Assembly (NCBI GenBank): GCA_964461335.1
Contig: CAYWTY010000007.1
Coordinates: 1-35,801, forward strand
Length of the DNA: 35,801 nt
Reading direction: 5' to 3'
Source: JAKJBL01 sp964461335
Lineage (GTDB): Bacteria; Bacillota; Clostridia; Christensenellales; CAG-138
A program made the position numbers and the translations under genes. Of the stretch, positions 15,145 through 21,990 are shown piece after piece (position 1 is the first letter of the stretch; every line of letters starts with the position of its first letter). The notes under the pieces are model-generated. The model worked only from the letters and a program-made list of their open reading frames with translations. It did no database searches and was not told the DNA's origin.

Positions 15145-16245
15145 CTAACCCCCACTCTTAATCGCGTCTTTTTCATTTAAGGCGGGGTATGAAACTGAAG
15201 GAGCAAATACTCTGTGTTCAGGCTGTTTCCCAGCAAGCAAGGCATTAATATCCTCTGCTGCCTGCACGCCTGCTTCAAAGAGATCCGCACCCATTGCAAC
15301 AGGAAATGTCCATTTATCGTAAAGTGAACGCTGCTCAAAAAGCGTTCCATAAGGCACGGAGAACACTTCCATATCAGTGCGGCCTTGTTCTCTCAAGACT
15401 TCGAGCGCTGCTAAAGCAAGCTCAGTATTTTCACAATAAATAGCATCTATCATTCCTTCAACATAGCGTGCAAGCTGCTTGGTAAGGAAGTCAGCAACAT
15501 TCTGTTTGCTGCTTGAAGCATAATAAATTGATTTTGGCAGTATCCTGCCTTCTTTTACGCCTAAGCTGAAAGCATTGGCTGCAGGTGAATCAGAGGCGCT
15601 AAAAAGCGCAATAAGCCGAACTGGTGTATTATGGGGCGGATATGCAAGCGCAATGTCAAGCGCAAGCGCTTCTACATCGCTTTGCTCATAGCGGGCATAT
15701 GCAGCGCTTTTAGGTACAACTTCTTCATTGAGCAAAGGTTCCTCAACCTCGACTGATTCGGAAGTTATGGTATCGCCATTTGGAATGGAGACATCGTCTT
15801 TTTGTGGGCGCATATCTGTAAGCGCAAGCTGTAACCCCCAATCGATAACTTGCGCTAAGGCCTCAAAAGTCGAATCTTCCTTAGTGCATAGGGCAATCAG
15901 CCCGTCATAACCGCTTACACGTGATTGGGTTAAGTAATTTGAAAACCCATCAGGCGCAAGGAAACTCTCAGCAATAAAGTGTTTTGCATTTAAAGCGTCG
16001 GTTGCCCCGCGGAAGAAATCGGCCGCCTCTTGTTCTACACAGTCAGCAACAATAAGAATTCTTGTAGGTTCAGGCGTTGGTTCTGGCTCAACGGGCATTT
16101 CAGAATTAGGCAGGGGTTTTATTGAGCCTTGCTGCTCAGGTGATGTTATTGGAGGTATTGAGTTAGCCCCTGTACAACTGCAGCATATAAGCACAGAGCT
16201 AAAAACTAAGAGTACTATTAAAAACATTTTATACTTTAAAGGCAT
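15145..16245 (-). CDS. Lipoprotein with a periplasmic-binding-protein (LacI-like) fold
   Basis: 366 residues. An N-terminal hydrophobic segment ends in a cysteine-rich VLICCSC, an atypical lipobox, followed by a proline-rich linker (PVEPEPTPEPT, around residues 51-61). The core reads RILIVADCVEQEAADFFRG, then YDGLIALCTKE, then PVRLIALFSASDSPAANAFSLG and a C-terminal GADLFEAGVQAAEDINALLAG. This is the type-1 periplasmic binding fold used by sugar-binding proteins and LacI regulators. An acidic insert of about 45 residues (around PQKDDVSIPNGDTITSESVE) interrupts the first domain. No transporter gene adjoins it, so it may be a sensor or a binding protein serving a distant transporter. GAGGT lies 7 bases upstream of the ATG. 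Confidence 0.7.
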   Translation of the reverse strand: MPLKYKMFLIVLLVFSSVLICCSCTGANSIPPITSPEQQGSIKPLPNSEMPVEPEPTPEPTRILIVADCVEQEAADFFRGATDALNAKHFIAESFLAPDGFSNYLTQSRVSGYDGLIALCTKEDSTFEALAQVIDWGLQLALTDMRPQKDDVSIPNGDTITSESVEVEEPLLNEEVVPKSAAYARYEQSDVEALALDIALAYPPHNTPVRLIALFSASDSPAANAFSLGVKEGRILPKSIYYASSSKQNVADFLTKQLARYVEGMIDAIYCENTELALAALEVLREQGRTDMEVFSVPYGTLFEQRSLYDKWTFPVAMGADLFEAGVQAAEDINALLAGKQPEHRVFAPSVSYPALNEKDAIKSGG

Positions 16246-16273
16246 ATTTCTACCTCATAACTGATTTTTAATA

Positions 16274-16303
16274 ATTATATACTACATAGTGCGACTAGTT
16301 CAA
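16274..16303 (-). promoter_or_regulatory. Possible promoter of the PBP-like lipoprotein gene
   Basis: Minus strand TTGAAC (16303-16298), 18-base spacer, TATAAT (16279-16274), 28 bases from the start codon. Confidence 0.45.
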
Positions 16304-16321
16304 CGATGTACCCCATTTTAC

Positions 16322-16351
16322 TTGACGCAATGGTATCTTGCCAATTATCAT
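16322..16351 (+). promoter_or_regulatory. Possible promoter of the L,D-transpeptidase gene
   Basis: TTGACG (16322-16327), 18-base spacer, TATCAT (16346-16351), 34 bases before the start codon. Spacing is one over optimum. Confidence 0.4.
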
Positions 16352-16385
16352 AAGAACAAAGATACAGGGTTATAGGTGACTTTTT

Positions 16386-17432
16386 ATGAAGCTGCGCGTG
16401 ATTTGCCTTTTGCTTGTTCTAATGTTTGCGCTCAATGTTTTTCCTTTAGCTGCAAAAGCCAGGGATGAACTTAAAAACGAAGATCCAGATAAATACTATA
16501 TTTTCCTTGATACAAACAATCAAATAGTCACTGTTTATGAGCAAGACGATGCAGGTGAGTATACTAGGATAGTGCGGCGCATGCTATGTACAACAGGCCG
16601 TACAACAATAGACCCTGAGATTCCGGATGATCAAGGAACACCTACGCCGCGCGGTATTTGGAAAATTGGCGGCAGGGAACGATTTGGCAAATTTGCTGCT
16701 TTTGCCGGAGAGTATGCGCGGTATTGGACACAAATAGTTGGCGGAATATACTTCCATTCAATAATGTTTGCAAAGCGAGATATAAATACGCTAAAGGCGT
16801 CAGCGTTTCGCAGCCTTGGCAACAATGTTTCACACGGGTGCGTACGCCTTTATGTTGAAGATGCCAAATGGCTTTATTATAATGCGTGCCCAGGAACAAA
16901 AGTAAATGTTTCTCATAGCCAAAAGAATGATCAAGAACTTGCAAGAGCGCTTAAAACAGACCTTTCGTTTTCAGAATACAATGCGCTTCAAAAGGGCTAT
17001 TACGATGATGAGGAACTCCCAAATTATACAGCGTGGGCTGTAACAGAAGCTGCAGAACTGCGTACAGGTAATGGCACAAATGACAAACGCATTATGAAGC
17101 TGCCTATTCATGCAGCTGTTGAAGTGCTCCAAGTAGGTGACCCGTGGTGCAAAGTGAAGTATAACCAACGCGAGGGGTATGTAAAGACTGCCTATCTTAC
17201 ATTTGAAGAAGGTGTAATGCAGTCACGCTCTGACGCTGATATTATGAAAGGTACTACATATTTGCAGGCAGCTCCTGAGAAGAAGGCAGAAGTCTTGTTC
17301 AAAATACCAGCTATTACATCAGTTAAAGTGCTTGAGCGCAATGCCGGCTGGTTAAAGATTGAAGTTTGGGGCGAACAAGGGTTTGTTCCGGAACGCTCTC
17401 TAACAAAAGGCTGGGGTCTGCTTCACGATTAA
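16386..17432 (+). CDS. Secreted L,D-transpeptidase (YkuD domain) with two SH3-like domains
   Basis: Forms 3-3 peptidoglycan cross-links or attaches proteins outside the cell. The 348-residue protein has a signal peptide (residues 1-26, ending AAKA-R). Its YkuD domain spans about residues 38-180, starting with YYIFLDTNNQIVTVYEQD and ending in the catalytic SHGCVRLYVEDAKWLY, with the nucleophilic cysteine at about residue 152 and an upstream YFHSIMF histidine. Two bacterial SH3-like repeats follow (about 220-275 and 290-345), each with a DPWCKVKYNQREGYV- or AGWLKIEVWGEQGFV-type core, which probably bind the cell wall. AGGTGA precedes the ATG. Apparently a single gene; glycerate kinase follows after about 70 bases. 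Confidence 0.93.
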   Translation: MKLRVICLLLVLMFALNVFPLAAKARDELKNEDPDKYYIFLDTNNQIVTVYEQDDAGEYTRIVRRMLCTTGRTTIDPEIPDDQGTPTPRGIWKIGGRERFGKFAAFAGEYARYWTQIVGGIYFHSIMFAKRDINTLKASAFRSLGNNVSHGCVRLYVEDAKWLYYNACPGTKVNVSHSQKNDQELARALKTDLSFSEYNALQKGYYDDEELPNYTAWAVTEAAELRTGNGTNDKRIMKLPIHAAVEVLQVGDPWCKVKYNQREGYVKTAYLTFEEGVMQSRSDADIMKGTTYLQAAPEKKAEVLFKIPAITSVKVLERNAGWLKIEVWGEQGFVPERSLTKGWGLLHD

Positions 17433-17504
17433 GGCAATGATTTACTTATAAATATTCATATAAAGCTTGCTTGGGCTAAACGAAGCTATTTAAAAGGAGT
17501 TAAC

Positions 17505-18629
17505 ATGATTAAGCGCTTCATACTCGCACCAGATTCTTTTAAGGGCACAATGACTGCACCGGAAGTCTGCGATATCTGGCAGTCTGTTATACTCACCCAT
17601 ATTCCGGATGCAATTATTCATCAGCTGCCAATGGCGGATGGCGGCGAAGGCATGGTGGATGCATATCTAAGCATACTTGGCGGTGAATACACAAGTGCAT
17701 CTGTAAGTGACCCCTTCGGGAAGATAATGGAGGCTGCCTATGGGCTTCTTCCAAGCGGAACTGCAGTTATGGAGATGTCTTCTTGTGCAGGCCTTCCTCT
17801 TGTCGGCAACAATAAAGACCCTTTACGCGCTTCAACATATGGCGTTGGGGAACTTTTACTCGATGCTTATAAAAGAGGGGTAACCGATGTTTTGCTTGGA
17901 ATTGGCGGAAGTGCAACAAACGACTGCGGAATTGGAATGGCAGCAGCGCTTGGATATAAGTTTTATAATATAAACGGTGAGCTCGTCGAACCCTTGGCGA
18001 AAAATATGGTTAATATTTATCATATCGAACCGCCGAAAGAGAAGCTAAACCTCTCTGTAACTGCTGCATGTGATGTCGATAATCCGCTCTATGGTCCGAC
18101 AGGTGCTACATATACCTTTGGTATGCAGAAGGGGGCAGATAATGAAATGCTTGTGCTTCTTGATGCAGGGCTGAAAAGCATGGCAGAGGCAATAGAGCGA
18201 AGCTTAGGAATTCGTGTTTCTGATATTCCGGGGGCTGGAGCTGCAGGCGGGCTTGGCGCTGGAATAATCGCCTTTTTGGGCGGAACGCTTATTCCGGGTA
18301 TAGACTTGCTCCTTGATGCTGCAGGGTTTAATAAGTTGCTTTTAGATGCTGATATGGTATTTACCGGCGAAGGGCGGATAGATTGGCAGAGCGCCCACGG
18401 AAAGGTGCCTGTAGGTGTAGCAAAGCGCTCTAAGGCTGCCAATGTTCCATGCATAGCGCTTTGCGGCGCAATTGGCGATGGAATAGAAGCAGTATATGAA
18501 TATGGGATTACTGCTGTCTTTGCCTCAATTCGTGAGGCAACAGATTTTGAGGGTATAAAAAAAACATGCAAAGAAGATATGCGCTTGCTTGCAGATTCGC
18601 TTCTAAGAGTGATAAACTGCACGTTATAA
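17505..18629 (+). CDS. glxK: Glycerate kinase (GlxK/GarK type)
   Basis: Phosphorylates D-glycerate with ATP, linking glyoxylate, serine or sugar-acid catabolism to glycolysis. At 374 residues it matches the usual length. Family marks are the N-terminal LAPDSFKGTMTAPEVCDIW, PMADGGEGMVDAYL (the substrate-binding ADGGEG), LLGIGGSATNDCGIGMAAALG, PGAGAAGGLGAGIIAFL, and VFTGEGRIDWQSAHGKVPVGVA near the C-terminus. AAAAGGAG lies 7 bases upstream of the ATG. No other glycerate-pathway gene is adjacent, so product (2- or 3-phosphoglycerate) and physiological route cannot be told. Confidence 0.95.
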   Translation: MIKRFILAPDSFKGTMTAPEVCDIWQSVILTHIPDAIIHQLPMADGGEGMVDAYLSILGGEYTSASVSDPFGKIMEAAYGLLPSGTAVMEMSSCAGLPLVGNNKDPLRASTYGVGELLLDAYKRGVTDVLLGIGGSATNDCGIGMAAALGYKFYNINGELVEPLAKNMVNIYHIEPPKEKLNLSVTAACDVDNPLYGPTGATYTFGMQKGADNEMLVLLDAGLKSMAEAIERSLGIRVSDIPGAGAAGGLGAGIIAFLGGTLIPGIDLLLDAAGFNKLLLDADMVFTGEGRIDWQSAHGKVPVGVAKRSKAANVPCIALCGAIGDGIEAVYEYGITAVFASIREATDFEGIKKTCKEDMRLLADSLLRVINCTL

Positions 18630-18805
18630 ATTAAGTACATAAGTTATGTTAAGTAAATCACGAGTATATATGTATTAAGCCTTTAGCAGGATTTTCTTGC
18701 AATTGTGCTTATTTCAGTCTTATTTAACATTTTGCTGCACGGGAAAACCGAGTTTTTGTCGAATAATTCATGCATTTCTCACATTCTGGTCTTATATCAG
18801 TCTCA

Positions 18806-18823
18806 TTGTCGTAAGAACGACAA
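18806..18823. promoter_or_regulatory. Inverted repeat upstream of the degV promoter (operator candidate)
   Basis: TTGTCGT (18806-18812) and ACGACAA (18817-18823) form a perfect 7-bp inverted repeat with a 4-base centre, 16 bases upstream of the -35 box at 18840. No T run follows on either strand, so it is more likely a protein-binding site than a terminator. Apart from this and the promoter, I see nothing in the 285-base gap after glycerate kinase. Confidence 0.35.
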
Positions 18824-18839
18824 AAGAGCCGAAAAACAG

Positions 18840-18868
18840 TTGATTTCCTGAATATTATTCTGTATAAT
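18840..18868 (+). promoter_or_regulatory. Promoter of the degV-GH3-HD-GYP operon
   Basis: TTGATT (18840-18845), 17-base spacer, perfect TATAAT (18863-18868). The degV start codon lies 47 bases downstream. Confidence 0.75.
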
Positions 18869-18914
18869 TATTAAACTTATTACTTGCCATAAATCATTGT
18901 TATAGGGGTCTATC

Positions 18915-19790
18915 ATGTGCTCCAAACCAGCCACTTGCATCATGGCGCAGACAAGCTGCGATATAACGCAAGACTGCGCAAAGGACAAAGGTATTTACCT
19001 TGTACCTGATTATGTGGTTCATAAAGGCAGGCAATACCTGAGCCAAGTAGAAATTGATTCTCCTGAGCTCTATCGAATACTTCGCACATCCGATAAGCTC
19101 CCTACAAGCGCACCGCCAAGCACAGAAGCGCTGATAACCGCATTTAAGCGGGCGTCTGATAATGGCAATAGAGAAATAATATTTCTTACACTAAGCTCCA
19201 AGCTATCAAGCTCATTTTCCGCGATAAAACTTGCAGCAGAAATTGCAGCAGAAGAAGGCTTCCCTGCTCCAATACATGTATACGATTCTCTTACTGTTTC
19301 ACATGGCATGGGGCTTCTGGTTGAGGAAGCAGCGCATCTTTCAGGTTTAGGCTATGATGCTTTATCAATACTCGAGAAACTTGATGTCTTAAGGCCAAAT
19401 ACTTGTGTTTACTGTATGCTTGAATCCCTTAAATGCGCGCATAAGGGTGGAAGAGTGGGAAGCCTTGGCCCAATAGCAACAGACACTTTCGGGATTCGCC
19501 CAATAATGGCCTTCATAGATGGGCTTATGCAGTGCCTCGGGGTACAGCGTAATGCAAGGGAGAGCATGAGGTGGCTAGCCAGAAGATATGAACGGGAGGC
19601 AGAGAAGGGTAGAACTGCAATCATAGGTCATGGGGACCATATACATAGGGCGCAGACGCTTTATGAAATGATAAAAGAAACTGATTCGCTTGCAAACCTT
19701 AAAGTTAATTATATCGGGCCACCTATAGGCATACACAGCGGCCCTTCAACAGTAGGAATTGCTTATATAAAGCAACTGGGTAAAACATGA
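18915..19790 (+). CDS. DegV family fatty-acid-binding protein
   Basis: DegV (FakB-type) proteins bind a single fatty acid, in characterised cases presenting it to the kinase FakA for phosphorylation. The 291-residue product has TSCDITQDCAKDKGIYLVPDYV at the N-terminus in place of the usual TDSTxDL. It has LPTSAPPSTEALITAF (the serine/threonine lipid head-group loop), IFLTLSSKLSSSFSA, and CMLESLKCAHKGGRVGSLG. AGGGG-type bases precede the ATG at 18915, and a second possible start ten codons later would remove a cysteine-containing lead. The end overlaps the next gene by 4 bases (ATGA). It is the first gene of a lipid-related operon with a GH3 enzyme, which suggests it supplies or holds an acyl chain for that pathway. 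Confidence 0.9.
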   Translation: MCSKPATCIMAQTSCDITQDCAKDKGIYLVPDYVVHKGRQYLSQVEIDSPELYRILRTSDKLPTSAPPSTEALITAFKRASDNGNREIIFLTLSSKLSSSFSAIKLAAEIAAEEGFPAPIHVYDSLTVSHGMGLLVEEAAHLSGLGYDALSILEKLDVLRPNTCVYCMLESLKCAHKGGRVGSLGPIATDTFGIRPIMAFIDGLMQCLGVQRNARESMRWLARRYEREAEKGRTAIIGHGDHIHRAQTLYEMIKETDSLANLKVNYIGPPIGIHSGPSTVGIAYIKQLGKT

Positions 19791-20347
19791 TTTGGCTTCT
19801 TCTTGGAAGCGCTGCGTTCATATTTTTGCTGTTGTTTGACATAGGAAAGATTTATGGCAAATATTATGCGCCAATAGCGTTTTGGTTAGGAGGGGGGTTG
19901 TTGGGCATAGCGACAGTTGGTCTTATTTTGCCTGTTATAAACGCTCAAACTCATATATTGAGGCGTGTGAGCGGAATAATGGCGCTTGTGTGCCTGCTTG
20001 CTTTGCTCTATACGCTTTTTTTTGCATTGCCTGCAAAAAATACCTATTCAGGTTTGCAAAGGCAAAGCCTATGCAAAAGTGGCTTATATGCGCTTTGCAG
20101 GCACCCTGCAGCCTGGTGGCTGCTGTTTATGTATCTGTTCCTTTGGCTTTATGGCGGAACTCGTGAGCTTTTAGCTGCGTGTATACTATTTCCTTTGTTA
20201 AATCTTTTATATATATGGGTTCAGGATAGGTATCTGTTTCCACGCTATATTGATGGCTATTCTGAATACAAACACGAAACTCCATTTTTGTTTCCAACAG
20301 GAAAGAGTATAAGCGCTTTCTTAAAACGTGGAAACTGCAAGAGTTGA
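19787..20347 (+). CDS. Isoprenylcysteine carboxyl methyltransferase-like membrane protein
   Basis: A 186-residue protein with five hydrophobic segments. The C-terminal part reads GLYALCRHPAAWWLLFMYLF, the RHP motif of the ICMT/phospholipid-methyltransferase family, and later VQDRYLFPRYIDGYSEYKHE, matching the ExxxxxxxGxxYxxY segment of that family with D for the usual E. Members methylate carboxyl, amino or small-molecule groups using S-adenosylmethionine. The start overlaps the degV stop (ATGA), and the stop sits 12 bases before the GH3 start, so it is tightly coupled. Substrate unknown; a lipid or a GH3 product is a fair guess. A non-catalytic role is possible. Confidence 0.65.
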   Translation: MIWLLLGSAAFIFLLLFDIGKIYGKYYAPIAFWLGGGLLGIATVGLILPVINAQTHILRRVSGIMALVCLLALLYTLFFALPAKNTYSGLQRQSLCKSGLYALCRHPAAWWLLFMYLFLWLYGGTRELLAACILFPLLNLLYIWVQDRYLFPRYIDGYSEYKHETPFLFPTGKSISAFLKRGNCKS

Positions 20348-20358
20348 AGGGAATATAT

Positions 20359-21990
20359 ATGACTTTCAAGCAGGAATGCAAAAAACTTAATAACAGCCAA
20401 ATCTGGCAGAAATATTGCGGTTTTTTAGATATATCGCTTGAACAGTACATGCAGATTCAATTTCGGCTTTTGCAGGAACAGCTTGAACTTTTTGCAGGCT
20501 GCGAATTGGGTCGCAGAATAATGGGCGCAACCCTGCCTTCAACAGTTACAGAATTTCGAAAAATCGTACCTCTAACTACATATGATGACTATGCGGATAT
20601 ACTTCTGTTAAAACAAGAAACGCTATTGCCTGCTCCTCCTGTTGTTTGGCTTGAAACCACTTGGGAAAGCGGAAGCCGCCCACCAAAGGTTGCGCCATAT
20701 ACAGAGCAAATGATTGCGGTTTATAAGAATAATCTCCTAGCATCTTTAATATTGGCATCAGCTAAGGAGCGTGGGGTATTTAGTGTCAGCCCCAAACAGC
20801 GTGTCCTTTATGGGCTTGCTCCCTTGCCGTATGCTACTGGGCTGCTTCCGCTTACAATGAGTGCGGAGATGGATCTACAATTCTTCCCCCCGCTTAAGGA
20901 TGCTCTGAAAATGTCATTTTCAGAACAAAACCGTGTAGGGTTCAAGCAGGGCATGCAGCGTGGCATTGACCTGTTCTTTGGAATGAGCAGCATAATATAT
21001 GCAATTACAAGAAATTTCGATATTAAAAAATCTGCAGATGGGGAAAAACGCAAGTCGATGTTTATACATCCCCGCATGCTTTATCGAATACTGCTTGCAA
21101 AATACCGAAGTTACAGAGATGGCACGCCAATATATCCTAAGGATTTATTCCGTTTGAATGGTTTAATATGCGTTGGAAACGATTCAGCGCTGTTTAAGGA
21201 TGAACTGGAGCGTGCTTGGGGATGCAGACCCCTTGAAATTGCCGGAGGAACGGAGCCAACCTGCCTTGCAAGTGAAACTTGGAAAAAGAACGGGCTTGTC
21301 TTTTTCCCGGATGCTTGCTTTTATGAGTTTATCCCTGAAGGGGAAATGCTGAGGAGCCTGCAAGACCCTGAATATGTGCCTCGCACATTTTTGATGGACG
21401 AACTTGTAGCAAACGAGAATTATGAGCTTGTAATTACTGTTTTAAAAGGCGGAGCATTCATGCGATACAGGGTAGGGGATGTGTACCGCTGCCTGCGTCT
21501 TAAAGACGAACAGGAGGGGGTAGCCCTTCCGCAGTTTGAATTTGTCGATAGGATACCGACTGTTATCGATATCGCGGGTTTTACAAGAATTACAAAGCAT
21601 GCAATAGAAAAGGTAATCCAAGTTTCAAGGCTTCCAATCGCTGATTGGTGTGCGCGCAAGCAGTATGATGATGAAAAGCGCTCCTTCATGCACATGTATG
21701 TAGAAATAGAAGAAGAAGCTGAAGGGCGCAGCGCAATTAATCAACAGCTTATTCGCGAACACATGGGAATCTATTTTAAGCATTACGACCACGATTACAA
21801 TGATTTAAAGCGGTTTTTAGGCGTTGAGCCTCTGCAGATTACGCTGCTTAAACGTGGTACACTTATTGAGTTTTCGCACCGGTATGGGCGTAAAGTCTCA
21901 AAAATTAACCCCCCACAGGAAGATATTATAAATCTTTTATACATTCATAACGGAGAGCGCGGCAGAGGAGGTGAAGGCTTCTGTCGTTAA
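20359..21990 (+). CDS. Bacterial GH3-family acyl-adenylating enzyme (putative acyl-amido synthetase)
   Basis: GH3 proteins activate carboxylates with ATP as acyl-adenylates and, in plants, join them to amino acids. The 543-residue protein has the family order. The N-terminal LTTYDDYADILL is followed by an unusual motif 1 (TTWESGSRPPKVAP, where plant GH3s have SSGTTxGKxK), IAGGTEPTCLASETWKKN with FFPDACFYEFIP (motif 2 region), and the strongly matching MRYRVGDVYRCL plus FEFVDRIPTVIDIAG. The ATG at 20359 is preferred to an in-frame TTG at 20344, since GAAGGG lies between them, 7 bases before the ATG. Bacterial GH3 substrates are mostly unknown. Neighbours (DegV, ICMT-like) suggest a fatty or isoprenoid-like acid. 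The end overlaps the next gene. Confidence 0.8.
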   Translation: MTFKQECKKLNNSQIWQKYCGFLDISLEQYMQIQFRLLQEQLELFAGCELGRRIMGATLPSTVTEFRKIVPLTTYDDYADILLLKQETLLPAPPVVWLETTWESGSRPPKVAPYTEQMIAVYKNNLLASLILASAKERGVFSVSPKQRVLYGLAPLPYATGLLPLTMSAEMDLQFFPPLKDALKMSFSEQNRVGFKQGMQRGIDLFFGMSSIIYAITRNFDIKKSADGEKRKSMFIHPRMLYRILLAKYRSYRDGTPIYPKDLFRLNGLICVGNDSALFKDELERAWGCRPLEIAGGTEPTCLASETWKKNGLVFFPDACFYEFIPEGEMLRSLQDPEYVPRTFLMDELVANENYELVITVLKGGAFMRYRVGDVYRCLRLKDEQEGVALPQFEFVDRIPTVIDIAGFTRITKHAIEKVIQVSRLPIADWCARKQYDDEKRSFMHMYVEIEEEAEGRSAINQQLIREHMGIYFKHYDHDYNDLKRFLGVEPLQITLLKRGTLIEFSHRYGRKVSKINPPQEDIINLLYIHNGERGRGGEGFCR

